Notes: a model not told the origin generated them from the sequence alone. A DNA stretch of 64,000 bases from G963675935 sp963823895 (GCA_963823895.1 CAWGNG010000030.1:248001-312000), one strand, 5' to 3'. Shown: positions 1 through 9,191, counted from the stretch's first letter. Made by a program: numbers and translations.

Positions 1-700
1 TTCGCCGGAAATGAATTACGCTCGGGATCAGATGCGTATTGTACAAGGATAGAAAATGGTCTGTCAGTTGATCGCGAGTCTTGCCGCTCCGCAGGCGAGC
101 CGGCAGCTCTCCATAGAGGTCCAGCACGGGTTTCAGTTCTATGAAGAAGTTAGCCTTTATCCGCTTATCCGGATCCGGATCCAGCATTAGCTGCTGGTAC
201 TTCGACGAAAAGGAGAGTAGAATCTTGCAGCGTTTAACATTCGGAAGCGAGAGCTTCGTTAGTTCTGCGAGTTTCTCGTCATTCTCCTCGCCAAGCTCCT
301 TCATAAGGACTTGCAGAGATAGCGCTGTAGGCATTAACTCCCATTGCGCCCGCAAATTGTGAATATTGAACATGTACAGAATATTTGCCACGTTCGTCGG
401 CGGGTCTACAACATTCGCGGGAATCCTGACACTACTGGGATTGTTGGGGTCAGTGGCGATCTTCTCCGCGCATCGCCAGCGGCGCTCTCCGTCGAGAATG
501 TAGTAACGTTTGTTCCGCGCTTGGAATACCGTCAACGGCACCAATATCCCGTTTTTGCGTATGCTGTCCTCCAGCACCTGTAATTGCTCTTTATCGAAGA
601 GACGGCGCGGATTCTGCGGGTTGGGGCTTAGTTTGTCGTGGCTGAATTCTCGAAACGTGCCGCTTGGGACCGATCCAGGTTTCTTCATCGAGCGTTTCAT
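1..700 (-). CDS. ParB/RepB-like partition-type protein (C-terminus beyond window)
   Basis: The reverse complement reads open from an ATG at 700 to the window edge (233 codons). A GGAGG lies about 7 bases before the ATG and decides the start. The N-terminal third is a ParB/sulfiredoxin-type domain: LSPNPQNPRRLF, then DSIRKNGILVPLTV, then the GERRWR box. A helix-turn-helix-like region follows (ELTKLSLPNVKRCKILLSF), as in KorB/Spo0J proteins. ParB proteins bind parS-like DNA and hydrolyse CTP, or act as regulators. No ParA partner is visible because the gene leaves the window. It could be chromosomal or a mobile-element remnant beside the Dam-like methylase. Confidence 0.8.
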   Translation of the reverse strand, partial: MKRSMKKPGSVPSGTFREFSHDKLSPNPQNPRRLFDKEQLQVLEDSIRKNGILVPLTVFQARNKRYYILDGERRWRCAEKIATDPNNPSSVRIPANVVDPPTNVANILYMFNIHNLRAQWELMPTALSLQVLMKELGEENDEKLAELTKLSLPNVKRCKILLSFSSKYQQLMLDPDPDKRIKANFFIELKPVLDLYGELPARLRSGKTRDQLTDHFLSLYNTHLIPSVIHFRR

Positions 701-826
701 TATGCGCCTCCATCAGTAGACGGCCACGGATTGCGATAGAACCAATCCGAAAAATAGCTCACTTTACTAACCCACTCGTCAGATCAAATGGCAGGCCACG
801 GCCACACAAGCAATCTCCGACCACAT

Positions 827-1648
827 TCACGGTTCGTTCCACGCAAGAATCTCATAAGCATGTCGTCGCGCTTCATCGAAACCGGCGATATTCCGTCGCA
901 CACGAACGCGCCGGCATTTCCATTCAGACAAGTACTGCCACGCTTCACAACAGTCCGCATAACTCACCAGGAACGCGACGCCCCGCTCGTGCATGCTCTT
1001 TAAGTGTTGAGACAGGCGACGAAGGTTGCGCTGAGTAAAGACGCGGATACCATACTCGCGAAAGACTCGCCGTGATTCAACGGCATACGGAGGATCCAAA
1101 TACACGAAATCGCCGCGCTTGGTGTACCGCAATGTGGTTCCGAAATCCCATGCTCTCAGCGTAACTCGTCTCAAGACGCGCGCGCAGGCTCTGAATTGTT
1201 CCGCCGATGGAAATCCACCCGTACCGTTGGGTGCAAAGGGGACGTTGAATTGCCCCTGTCTATTGGTTCTGTAGAGCCCGTTGAAACAGAAGCGGTTTAG
1301 GTATAAAAAACGAGCCGCACGTTGAAATTGTGAGAGCTTCTTTGCCTCTCGGGCACGAATCGTGTAGTAATTCTCCCGGCATTTTGGAATTGCCGTCACA
1401 CATCGATGCAGTCGTGTCGGATGTCGGCGCAGCACCTCGTAAACCTCAATCAACTCCCGATTCTTATCACAGAGCAATGCGTTTCGCGGCTTGATCGAAA
1501 AGAAAAGGGCGGACGAACCAGCGAAGGGTTCCACATACCGCGTGTAGTCAGTGCGCCAAAAGTGCTTCAGCCGACGAACAAGCTGTCGTTTGCTTCCTGC
1601 CCACCGCAGGAATGGCTGCACATTGATATCAGCTTGGCCCGCACTCAT
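827..1648 (-). CDS. Dam-type adenine-specific DNA methyltransferase (D12 class)
   Basis: N6-adenine DNA methyltransferase of the Dam/MboI-M (D12) family. Visible motifs, in order: the SAM-binding FLRWAGSKRQL at the N-terminus, motif I VEPFAGSSALFF, NRFCFNGLYRTNRQGQFNVPF in the middle, and the catalytic DPPY in VYLDPPY. I chose the ATG at 1648 (273 aa) because conserved sequence begins about ten residues later; an in-frame TTG at 1696 would add 16 unconserved residues. No restriction endonuclease is adjacent, so it is probably a solitary methylase. The target (GATC in most relatives) cannot be read from the sequence. Confidence 0.9.
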   Translation of the reverse strand: MSAGQADINVQPFLRWAGSKRQLVRRLKHFWRTDYTRYVEPFAGSSALFFSIKPRNALLCDKNRELIEVYEVLRRHPTRLHRCVTAIPKCRENYYTIRAREAKKLSQFQRAARFLYLNRFCFNGLYRTNRQGQFNVPFAPNGTGGFPSAEQFRACARVLRRVTLRAWDFGTTLRYTKRGDFVYLDPPYAVESRRVFREYGIRVFTQRNLRRLSQHLKSMHERGVAFLVSYADCCEAWQYLSEWKCRRVRVRRNIAGFDEARRHAYEILAWNEP

Positions 1649-1817
1649 TGCAGCGTCATTGTACCACAGTTGGCGTGCATTCACACATTCAGGCAAGTCC
1701 GCCAGTATAACAACGGAATCGTTCTGAAAACGATCTCCGCTTTACGGTCTCTCATGAAAATTCAGGGGACTTTGCGGGAATTGGCGAATTTGCCGGGCAG
1801 AACCCTTCGTGCCCGAT

Positions 1818-4307
1818 CTACACGTCCAAATTTCTCGCTTCCATCGCGTGTTTTTCGATAAACTCGCGGCGGGGCTCGACTTTGTCGCCCATGAGGATGC
1901 GGAAGATGTCGTCGGCGGCGCCGACGTCTTCCATGGTGACTTGAACCAGCGTGCGATTGGCCGGGTCGAGCGTGGTCTCGCGCAACTCCTCGGCGTTCAT
2001 TTCGCCGAGGCCCTTGAAGCGGGTCACTTGCAGGCCCTTCTCGCCGGCGGCACGCACGGCCGCCAAGAGGCCGCGGAGATCCTCCAGGCCGGTCACCGAC
2101 TCGCCGCGGCGAAGCCGGTAGCGGGGCTCCTCCACGCCGGTGCGCTCCTGCGGGATTAGGCTGTCGATCTCGAAGCCCATGCCGCGCAACGCCGCCAATT
2201 GGTTGTTGATCGAACGCACCTCGTGCAACTCGACGATGTGCAGCTTCTTGAGCGGCTCGGCCACCTCGCTTCCCTCGTTGCCGTCGTCGGCAAGGTCCAA
2301 TTCCTCGCCGCCTTCTTGTTCCTGGGCGGCCACGAAGGCGTCGAGCTGCTCGCGGGTGGTGAACCAGTGCTCCTGCTGGCCGAGGAAGACGTGATACATC
2401 GGCAGACGCCCGGTGACCGGATCGCGGCGGACAGCATGGGCTCGGAGGCTGATGCCGCGCCGCTCGAGCGCCAGCAGCGAATCTTCCAGCGCCGCCAACT
2501 TGCGGCAGAGGTTGTCCATCTCCTCGCCGGCGATGGTCCGCCCGTCGCCGGGCTCGAAGACCGCGTCGGTCAGGCCGGCGTCGAGCAGTTGGGCCTTCAT
2601 CTCCTCTTCCGTTTGGACATAGTACGTCTCCTTCTTATGCCGCACGCGGAACAGCGGCGGCTGGGCGGCGTAAACGTAGCCGCCTTTCACTAGATCGTAC
2701 ATCTGGCGGTAGAAAAACGTCAGCAGCAACGTGCGGATGTGCGAGCCGTCGACGTCGGCGTCGGTCATGATGACGATTTTGCTGTAGCGGCGCTTCGTCA
2801 GGTCCATTTCCTCGCCGATGCCCGCGCCGATGGCGGAAATCATGCTGCGGACCTCTTCGTTGGCCAGCACCTTGTCGTCGCGCGACTTGTAGGCGTTGAT
2901 GATTTTGCCGCGGAGCGGGAGGATTGCCTGATATTCGCGGATTCGCCCGCCTTCGGCGCTTCCGCCGGCAGAATCGCCCTCGACCAGATACAACTCGCAC
3001 ATATCGACTTCGCGGCTGGTGCAATCGCGGAGTTTGCCGGGCAGTCCGCCGCCGCTCAGGGCGCCTTTGCGTTCGCGGACGAGTTGCCGGGCCTTGCGGG
3101 CGCTCTCGCGGGCCTCGGCCGCCAGCAAGCCCTTTTGCACGATGATTTTGGCCGTTTTGGGATTCTCTTCGAGGAACTTCGCCAGATAGTCGCCGACCGC
3201 CGAGTTGACGATGCCCTCGATTTCGCCGTTGCCTAGCTTGGTTTTTGTCTGTCCCTCGAACTGCGGCTCGGGCACGCGAAGCGAGATGACGGCCGTCAGC
3301 CCCTCGCGGCAGTCGTCGCCGCTGGGCGTGAGGTCTTTGTAGAGGTTCGTCTTCTTGCCGTAGGCGTTGATCGTGCGGGTGATGGCCGCGCGGAAGCCGG
3401 AGACGTGCGTGCCCCCCTCGGTCGTACAGATGTTGTTGACGTACGAATGGACATTCTCGGTGAACTCGCCGGAGTACTGCAAAGCCACTTCCAGGCCGAC
3501 CCCCTCGAATTCGCCGGCGATGTAAATGATGTCTTCGTGGGCGGCCTCGCTGGCACGGTTCAGAAACTCGACGAACGCCAGGATGCCGCGTTCATAATGG
3601 AACGTCTCGCCGTCGCCGGTGCGGTGGTCGCGAAAGACGATCTTCACGCCGCGGTTCAAGAACGCCAACTCCTGAAGCCGCCGATAGAGAATGTTGTACT
3701 GGAAATTAGTGTTCGGGAAGATGAGCGAGTCGGCCTTGAACGTGGTCTTTGTGCCGCGGCGATCGGTGCGGCCGATGCGGCGGACGTCGGCCACCGGCAC
3801 GCCGCGCTCGTATTCCTGCTGGTAAACGTGCCCCTGGCGGCGGACTTCCACTTCGCACCATTCGGAGAGGAAGTTGACCACCGTAACGCCGACGCCGTGC
3901 AGCCCGCCGGAGGTTTGGTAAGCCCCTTTCTGGAACTTCCCGCCGAATTTCAGCACGCACATCACGCCCTGAAGCGTCGAGAAACCGAGATCGGGATGCT
4001 CTTCGACCGGGATGCCGCGGCCGTTATCCTCGACGGTGACCGAGCCGTCGTTGTTGATGATTACGGAGATTTCGCTGGCAAAACCGGCCATGGTCTCGTC
4101 GATCGAGTTATCGACAACTTCATAGACCAAGTGGTGCAAGCCGCGGGCGGTTGTGTCGGCGATGTACATGCTCGGCCGCTCGCGCACGTGCTCCAGGTCG
4201 CTAAGGTGCTGCAAGTCCTTGGCGGTGTAGTTGTCGCCTTCGGATCGTTCGAGGCGATAAGTGTTCAGGTCGGGGGATGGTTCTTTATTATTGGGATCGT
4301 TGGCCAT
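1818..4307 (-). CDS. gyrB: DNA gyrase subunit B
   Basis: ATPase subunit of DNA gyrase, which introduces negative supercoils with GyrA. The GHKL ATPase motifs are present: EVVDNSIDE (about residues 63-71), EDNGRGIP (about 93-100) and GLHGVGVTVVN. The TOPRIM domain has LVEGDSAGGSA and the metal-binding MTDADVDGSHI. The C-terminal RFKGLGEMN motif is intact. Between the TOPRIM core and that motif lies a long acidic insertion comparable in position to the one in proteobacterial GyrB. I chose ATG 4307 (829 aa), 14 bases after the preceding stop; upstream in-frame codons give unconserved sequence. The gene follows dnaA, dnaN and dciA on the same strand. Confidence 0.97.
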   Translation of the reverse strand: MANDPNNKEPSPDLNTYRLERSEGDNYTAKDLQHLSDLEHVRERPSMYIADTTARGLHHLVYEVVDNSIDETMAGFASEISVIINNDGSVTVEDNGRGIPVEEHPDLGFSTLQGVMCVLKFGGKFQKGAYQTSGGLHGVGVTVVNFLSEWCEVEVRRQGHVYQQEYERGVPVADVRRIGRTDRRGTKTTFKADSLIFPNTNFQYNILYRRLQELAFLNRGVKIVFRDHRTGDGETFHYERGILAFVEFLNRASEAAHEDIIYIAGEFEGVGLEVALQYSGEFTENVHSYVNNICTTEGGTHVSGFRAAITRTINAYGKKTNLYKDLTPSGDDCREGLTAVISLRVPEPQFEGQTKTKLGNGEIEGIVNSAVGDYLAKFLEENPKTAKIIVQKGLLAAEARESARKARQLVRERKGALSGGGLPGKLRDCTSREVDMCELYLVEGDSAGGSAEGGRIREYQAILPLRGKIINAYKSRDDKVLANEEVRSMISAIGAGIGEEMDLTKRRYSKIVIMTDADVDGSHIRTLLLTFFYRQMYDLVKGGYVYAAQPPLFRVRHKKETYYVQTEEEMKAQLLDAGLTDAVFEPGDGRTIAGEEMDNLCRKLAALEDSLLALERRGISLRAHAVRRDPVTGRLPMYHVFLGQQEHWFTTREQLDAFVAAQEQEGGEELDLADDGNEGSEVAEPLKKLHIVELHEVRSINNQLAALRGMGFEIDSLIPQERTGVEEPRYRLRRGESVTGLEDLRGLLAAVRAAGEKGLQVTRFKGLGEMNAEELRETTLDPANRTLVQVTMEDVGAADDIFRILMGDKVEPRREFIEKHAMEARNLDV

Positions 4308-4321
4308 GATTATTGCTAGCT

Positions 4322-4711
4322 TTAAGGCCTTGGCTCGTTGGGGTCGGGATATTGTCCTTTGTGGCGGAGCGTAAGAATACCGTAAATCGTGCCGAGACAC
4401 CCCGCAGCGGCGAAGGACCACGGGAAGAACGGGGCATTGATGAACTGCGGATAGCTAATAATGGCAAAGACGATGAGGCCGAGTCCAAACAACAGTGTCA
4501 TCAGCCCGTATCGGCGAACATAACCCCGTTGCGCCGACAGAATCCGAGAATTTCTGTCGATGATCCGGTTCATCAGATTCACGCGGGCCTCGCACGGTCC
4601 CTTACAGGCGAGGCCATTGGGAACCTGTGCAAGGCAATCTGCGCATAGGGCCTTGCCACATGATTTGCAGAGCCCAATAGCTGGCTTATCCCTGTGGTTG
4701 AAACAATTCAT
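4322..4711 (-). CDS. B-box-like zinc-finger membrane protein
   Basis: 129 aa with an N-terminal Cys/His cluster (CFNHRDKPAIGLCKSCGKALC, then ADC and CKGPC) resembling a B-box zinc-binding fold. Two hydrophobic segments follow (LMTLLFGLGLIVFAIISY and FFPWSFAAAGCLGTIYGIL), predicting a small membrane protein with a cytoplasmic zinc finger. GAGG lies seven bases before the ATG. Its stop is 14 bases before the gyrB ATG, so the two are probably co-transcribed. Function unknown. Confidence 0.8.
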   Translation of the reverse strand: MNCFNHRDKPAIGLCKSCGKALCADCLAQVPNGLACKGPCEARVNLMNRIIDRNSRILSAQRGYVRRYGLMTLLFGLGLIVFAIISYPQFINAPFFPWSFAAAGCLGTIYGILTLRHKGQYPDPNEPRP

Positions 4712-4756
4712 TTCTTCACCTCACTGAACGGGTTCACGGCTTCATCTGGATTGCGT

Positions 4757-4790
4757 GCCTTTTCACTAGCCCAGGCGTTTCACGCCTGGG
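4757..4790 (+). repeat. REP-like hairpin, left member of inverted pair
   Basis: A palindrome with arms CCCAGGCGT/ACGCCTGGG and a conserved CCTTTTCACTAG flank. The same hairpin plus flank occurs inverted at 5286-5318, differing by one loop base. The pair brackets the RAYT-like gene, the expected arrangement for REP elements and their transposase. Confidence 0.8.
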
Positions 4791-4824
4791 TCGGGGAGCC
4801 GCACCCCATTTTTCCCTTTTCTGT

Positions 4825-5205
4825 TTAGCCCCCTTCAGGGGGCGGCTGGGCGCGGTCAAATTCTTCTTCGCCTTCCGTTCGCTCCAACAACGCCGATAAT
4901 CTCCCCGTGCCGTGGTGTGTCTCTTGATTCCGGAAACTGGGCCGGATTTCCTCGTTGACGCGATGGCAAACTGCACCTTTGACCTGACCGATGAATTCGC
5001 TAATCCTCAGCGTTGGCGGCAACCGCACCAGAAGATGCACGTGATCGGGCATCGCATTGTGACGGATCGGCCAACCGCCGCGTTTCTTTGTCTCCTCGTT
5101 GATGATCTTCAACAACTCGGGCCGGTAGTCGCGATGGATCAGTGCAATTCGCGAATGTGTCGCCCAGGCGAAATGGTAGAACAATTGGTGAAACGTGTGC
5201 GCCAT
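4825..5205 (-). pseudogene. REP-associated tyrosine transposase (RAYT/Y1), internally deleted
   Basis: Y1 transposase of the IS200-like RAYT clade, which nicks and moves REP hairpins. The start HTFHQLFYHFAWATHSR and the HUH metal site MPDHVHLLVRLPP are clear. The family's WQxGYGxFSVS block with the catalytic tyrosine is missing: VNEEIRPS runs straight into NQETHHGTGRL, which belongs to the C-terminal NQ-E-HH region. About 30 residues therefore appear deleted and the protein is probably inactive. I start at MAHTF (5205) rather than eight codons earlier. Inverted REP hairpins flank it. Confidence 0.75.
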
Positions 5206-5285
5206 CGTAGGAGCCTTCAACGCCGCCATTTCAGCCCCTAAAGGGGCCTGGACGAAAAAGGAACGATCGTTGTGGTCTATCCTCC

Positions 5286-5318
5286 CCAGGCGTAAACGCC
5301 TGGGCTAGTGAAAAGGCT
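5286..5318 (-). repeat. REP-like hairpin, right member of inverted pair
   Basis: Reverse complement of the element at 4757-4790, including the conserved CCTTTTCACTAG flank outside the hairpin. Together they form a BIME-like arrangement around the RAYT remnant. A second pair of short GC palindromes (around 4828 and 5235) lies just inside. Confidence 0.8.
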
Positions 5319-5435
5319 TGTTCGTGATGTTCGCCAGTAAGAGTCCTTTCGCTCCCTCGTCGTTTCTATCCATGCCGAGAAATTGTCCTCGGTTTTCCTC
5401 CATCTGTGGGAAGAACCACCGTCTCTTCCTTCATT

Positions 5436-5738
5436 TCAGTCGATATTCCCCACGCGGAAGCGAAGCTTCTCGATCCCTTCGTCGGGCAAGAGCTTGGCCA
5501 GGGCGTCCAAGAGGTCCTGTTTTTGGAAACCGAGTTCCTGCATGAGCGTTGAGTTGGCCACTATGACTTCCAAGATGCCGCGGCGCACTTGGCCGGGGCG
5601 AGTGTATTTGGCCGCCAGCGGGCCGGCGGCTTCCGCCCATGCGGCATCGTAGGCCGCGGCGCTCTGAATCCGCGCGTAACCGCGGCGGGACATCAGCTCG
5701 GAGAGGACGTTGCCGATCGTTTGCGGACCGCGGGCCAT
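5436..5738 (-). CDS. dciA: DciA-like helicase-loading protein (DUF721)
   Basis: 100-aa DUF721 protein. In bacteria lacking DnaC/DnaI, DciA helps load the replicative helicase DnaB. The N-terminal KH-like region is seen in IGNVLSELMSRRGYARIQ, AWAEAAGPLAAKYTRP and GILEVIVANSTLMQELGFQK, ending with LRFRVGNID. I chose ATG 5738 because GGGAG lies about nine bases upstream; an in-frame GTG at 5753 would add five residues. Its place between dnaN and gyrB, in the dnaA locus, supports a replication role. Confidence 0.87.
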   Translation of the reverse strand: MARGPQTIGNVLSELMSRRGYARIQSAAAYDAAWAEAAGPLAAKYTRPGQVRRGILEVIVANSTLMQELGFQKQDLLDALAKLLPDEGIEKLRFRVGNID

Positions 5739-5783
5739 GATCTTTGCTCCCACGCTTTCTTGCCAAGCCGCAAGCGGCTTTTG

Positions 5784-6899
5784 TTAGGCGTCCCGCGCTA
5801 GCGGCATGATGACGTACGCATAGCCGTCTTCCGTCATGCAGAGCGCGGCGCTCTCGGCGTTTCGCAGTTCGATGGTGAACGTCTGCTCGGGGGCCAGCAC
5901 CTTGAGGAAATCGCTGAGGTAGCGGGGATCGAGGGTGATGCCCAACTCCTCGCCGTCGTAGGCGATCGGCAGTTCGACGTGCGACTCGCCCAACTCCGCG
6001 CCGTGGGCCGCCAGCACGATCTTGCCGCCGCCGAAGACGAAATCGACGCCGCGCCGTTCCTCGCTGGTGACAATCATCGCCTGGCGCACCGCGGCATAGA
6101 ACGGGCCGACGGTCAGATCGATCTTCAACATCCCCTCGCGCCGCGGGAAGACGTCGCGCCACTTCGGGTAACGCCCCTCGACCAGTCGAGAGTAGACCGT
6201 GGCGCGGCCGCTGCGGACGATGATGTCGTTTTCGCGGGCGGCAAGCTGGATGTTCTCCTCGTTGTCGGCCAATGCCCGTTCCAGCAGTTGCATCGCCTTG
6301 GTGGGGACGATCGTCATCGTGTCGCCGGAGACGTGCCCGGCGACCGATTTTGCCGGGCCTTCCTGCCGAGCCAAGCGGCGGCCGTCGGTGGCCACGGCCG
6401 TAAATCCCTCGGCCGCCAGCTCAAGCAAGACTCCCCCCAGGGCATAGCGGCTGCTCTCGTTATCGGTGGCGTAAACCGTTCGCCGAACCACTTCGCGGAA
6501 CATTCTGGCCGGCATCTCGTGGTACTTCTTCTCCTCAAAGGCCATCACCGCCGGGTATTCATCGGGGTTCTCCGAAGGGAGTTGGAACTCGCTCCGCTCG
6601 CCGCGGATGAGCACCTTGCGGCCGTCGCTTTCCAAATCGAGCTTCTCGTCGGAACTTTCCGAGAGTATCTTGCCAAAGCGGTCGCGGGGCAAGACAACGC
6701 TGCCGGGGGCGGCCACGGAAACGCCGGGTACGTCGACGCGAACCCCCACCTCCAAGTCGGTGCCCATCAGGATCGCCCCCTCCTTCGTCACCTCCAATTT
6801 GACGTTCTGCAAGATCGGCTTCGGGCTGCGGGCCGGCGCCACGCTGGCGGCCATTTGGAAGGCGTGCAGCAATTTGTCACGTTCACAGGTTGCTTTCAT
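5784..6899 (-). CDS. dnaN: DNA polymerase III beta subunit (sliding clamp)
   Basis: 371 aa, the usual length for the beta clamp, which encircles DNA and tethers polymerase III. The three-domain pattern is recognisable: MKATCERDKLLHAFQMAASV at the start, LPRDRFGKIL in domain 1, RYALGGVLLEL and AVATDGRRLA in domain 2, and the C-terminal YVIMPLARDA closely matching the conserved YVVMPMR-type end that contacts binding peptides. It lies between dnaA (upstream, 271 bases) and dciA on the same strand. Confidence 0.96.
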   Translation of the reverse strand: MKATCERDKLLHAFQMAASVAPARSPKPILQNVKLEVTKEGAILMGTDLEVGVRVDVPGVSVAAPGSVVLPRDRFGKILSESSDEKLDLESDGRKVLIRGERSEFQLPSENPDEYPAVMAFEEKKYHEMPARMFREVVRRTVYATDNESSRYALGGVLLELAAEGFTAVATDGRRLARQEGPAKSVAGHVSGDTMTIVPTKAMQLLERALADNEENIQLAARENDIIVRSGRATVYSRLVEGRYPKWRDVFPRREGMLKIDLTVGPFYAAVRQAMIVTSEERRGVDFVFGGGKIVLAAHGAELGESHVELPIAYDGEELGITLDPRYLSDFLKVLAPEQTFTIELRNAESAALCMTEDGYAYVIMPLARDA

Positions 6900-7170
6900 G
6901 GGTCGTTCTTCCCTTTCTATTCTTGTCTTTCTTGTAGTAACAGTATCGATATGCCGGGGCTACATGTTGGTGACAGCAATGGCCGAAGGCGTAACTTTCA
7001 TCGGCGAATAGGCTTGTGACGGATGGAAACTCTCGGGATCGGGTGGAAAAGCCGTTGGGGAATTGTTTACAGCGTGTCGGCGAGTTTTTGGTAAACGTCA
7101 GGTCGATTTAAGGTTTGAACTTCGATGTTCATGGTCTCCTTCCGGCGACCCGGCGATCAACATTCCATAA
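6900..7170. other. dnaA-dnaN intergenic region, weak oriC candidate
   Basis: 271 bases without a gene. One exact match to the DnaA-box consensus TTWTNCACA (TTTTCCACA) lies at 7176-7184, just inside the dnaA stop. A one-mismatch relative (GGTGGAAAA) lies near 7041. These are too few to call an origin with confidence; the location is the main argument. Confidence 0.3.
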
Positions 7171-8250
7171 TCACTTTTTCCACAGGGTACTCTTGACTTG
7201 CTCTACGGCCTCGCGGACGGCGGGATCGCAGCCGATCAACTCTTCGGTCTTGCGGCAACTGTGCATCACGGTCGAATGATCGCGGCCGCCGAAATAACCG
7301 CCGATCCGCTCTAAGCTATCTTCGGTAAGTTGCCGGGCGATGTAGACCGCCACGCCGCGAGCAACGACCAACGCCCGCCGCCGCACCGGGCTGCGCAAAT
7401 CGGCCAGCCGCAAGGAAAAATGCTGCGCCGTGGCCAACGCGATCTCGTGCAGACTCGGCCGGCGCTTCCCGTTCCGCTTGGCAACATAACGGCGAGCCGC
7501 CTCCAGGTCAAAGGGGTCTTTCTGAAGTTTGGCGGGCGCGGCCAATTGAACGAGCGAGCCGGCCAACTCCGGCGCCGTCGCCGCCAGCCCCTCCGCCAGA
7601 ACGCGCGCGACCGGTCCGGGCAGCGGAATGTCGCGGATTGCAGCCATCTGTTCGAGGATCGCCAAGCGGGCCTCGACGCCGGGCGGCGAGAGCGGGACGA
7701 GCAGACCGGCCATCAGCCGGCTTTGCAGCGCGGGGAGAATGCCCGGCAGCGCCGCCGGCGAGACGGAGGCCGTCACGATCATCCAACGCTCTTCCGCCAC
7801 CAGCGCATCGAGCGTGTGAATCAACTCCTCTTGGGCGTTGAGCTTGCCCGACTTGCGCGTGGCCAACATGCCGAGGTCTTCGACCACCAGGAAATCGGCG
7901 CCGCGGTGCTTCAGGCGAAACTCGTCGACGGCTTGGGTTTCGATGGCGTCGGCCAGCTCACGGGCGAAATCGACCGCCGTGGTGCAGACCACCCGTTGCC
8001 GGCGGTCGCGGGCCTTCCAGGCTGCGGCCAGACCATGGGCCAGATGCGACTTGCCCGTTCCGCTTGGGCCACAAAACACCAGCGGGTTGTAGCCGTTGCT
8101 GGGCCCCTCGATGACGGAGCGGACGGCAACTTCGACCAGATAGTTCTCGGGCCCGGCGAGGAAATGGCGCGCCGCCAGCGTGCCGCCTTGCTTAGCGGCG
8201 GATTCAATCGCTCTCCCCGGCAGGGGGATGTCCACAACGCCGTCCACCAT
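7171..8250 (-). CDS. dnaA: Chromosomal replication initiator DnaA (short form)
   Basis: 359 aa, about 90-100 shorter than typical DnaA. The AAA+ part begins near residue 25, so domain I (DnaB contact, oligomerisation) and linker II are absent. Walker A is GPSGTGKS (61-68). Walker B is atypical, VVEDLG where most DnaA have IDDIQ. Domain IV has the DNA-binding signature GGYFGGRDHSTVMHSCRK near the C-terminus. It opens oriC and may regulate genes. The variant Walker B and missing domain I suggest helicase recruitment by another route, consistent with dciA in the same locus. Confidence 0.93.
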   Translation of the reverse strand: MVDGVVDIPLPGRAIESAAKQGGTLAARHFLAGPENYLVEVAVRSVIEGPSNGYNPLVFCGPSGTGKSHLAHGLAAAWKARDRRQRVVCTTAVDFARELADAIETQAVDEFRLKHRGADFLVVEDLGMLATRKSGKLNAQEELIHTLDALVAEERWMIVTASVSPAALPGILPALQSRLMAGLLVPLSPPGVEARLAILEQMAAIRDIPLPGPVARVLAEGLAATAPELAGSLVQLAAPAKLQKDPFDLEAARRYVAKRNGKRRPSLHEIALATAQHFSLRLADLRSPVRRRALVVARGVAVYIARQLTEDSLERIGGYFGGRDHSTVMHSCRKTEELIGCDPAVREAVEQVKSTLWKK

Positions 8251-8368
8251 GTCGGCTCCGTCCTCGCTTTTGGAAGCCGCTATTGTAGCATTTTCGCGGC
8301 AAGTCTACGAGGTGGCCGGAATGGGCAAATTGGCGGAAATCCGCACGGTTGGAAACCATACTTGGAGC

Positions 8369-8447
8369 GCCATAGCCGGGAGCTAACAGCTCCCGGGTTC
8401 ACGGGTTCACCACTTCTCTCCGGGAGCTGTTAGCTCCCGGCTATGGC
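8369..8447. repeat. Inverted pair of REP-like hairpins upstream of dnaA
   Basis: Two 28-base elements, 8369-8396 and 8420-8447, are near-perfect reverse complements. Each is a hairpin of GGGAGCT/AGCTCCC with a conserved GCCATAGCC flank. The family differs from the REP pairs near 4.8 and 9.4 kb. Confidence 0.8.
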
Positions 8448-8474
8448 CCTTCTCCGCCGGTGGAGTTTTGCCCC

Positions 8475-9191
8475 TCAATTGCGGCGTGACATGAACAGTT
8501 GCAGGATGTACCAAAACAGCAGGGCCACCGAGGCGAACAGCGCCAGCGCTGCCGCCACGTGCTGGCCGATGCGGTAATGGAGCATCACGTTCGAGGTGTA
8601 ATACAAGATGTAGCCGCAGGCCAAGGCGATCATCGCGTAGGTGAAGATCATAGCGAGGCCGAACCCGAAGAGGGCCCCCACCGCAATAAACCCCATTGCC
8701 GCAAAGGTGCCGAACATCAACGTAGTTCGTAGGAAGGAAAAATCCTTGCGGGTGATGAAGACAATGACGGTCAGGCCGCCGAAGAGGAACAGAGTGGTAA
8801 TGGCGGCCGAAGAAATGGCGCCGGGGTAGCCTCGTTCGGCGATGTATAGCAGCGGAACGAAGATGATCGACTCGGCCAAGACGTACAGCCCCAAGCCCGC
8901 GTATTGCGTAGCAAGACTCGTGGCCGACCTCGCCCAGTTATCGGCGATAAAGCTGACGACCATGAACAGCCCGAGCACGATGAACCAGCTATACCGCTGG
9001 CCGATCATGGTTTGGACCAAATCGGCGGTGAACGGCAAGCGAAGCAGAATCGCTTCGAGAATGACGAACAGTCCGATGGCGCCGGCCAGGTGGAGATAGG
9101 TCTTGGTGATGAAAGTCGTTCGTTCATCGACATCGGCCTGGGCGGCCAGGGTGCCCAACGGCGACTGGTAGGGGTTTTCGGCGTAGTTCAT
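8475..9191 (-). CDS. Bax inhibitor-1/YccA family membrane protein
   Basis: 238 aa, mostly hydrophobic, with about seven transmembrane segments after a soluble N-terminal 30 residues. The Bax-inhibitor-1 pattern is visible in FITKTYLHLAGAIGLFVILEA, GLGLYVLAESIIFVPLL, AAITTLFLFGGLTVIVF and LACGYILYYTSNVM. Family members are calcium-leak channels or regulators of membrane protease FtsH (as YccA). It sits upstream of dnaA on the same strand but is separated by repeats, so is probably its own unit. Confidence 0.92.
   Translation of the reverse strand: MNYAENPYQSPLGTLAAQADVDERTTFITKTYLHLAGAIGLFVILEAILLRLPFTADLVQTMIGQRYSWFIVLGLFMVVSFIADNWARSATSLATQYAGLGLYVLAESIIFVPLLYIAERGYPGAISSAAITTLFLFGGLTVIVFITRKDFSFLRTTLMFGTFAAMGFIAVGALFGFGLAMIFTYAMIALACGYILYYTSNVMLHYRIGQHVAAALALFASVALLFWYILQLFMSRRN

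Noticed and set aside
3405..4319. Plus-strand open frames across gyrB, dnaN, dnaA and other minus genes
   Set aside because: Long frames arise from high-GC codon bias opposite real genes; no conserved motifs and no ribosome sites.
6900..7190. Confident oriC
   Set aside because: Only one full DnaA box, inside the dnaA end, and one partial; too few to call.
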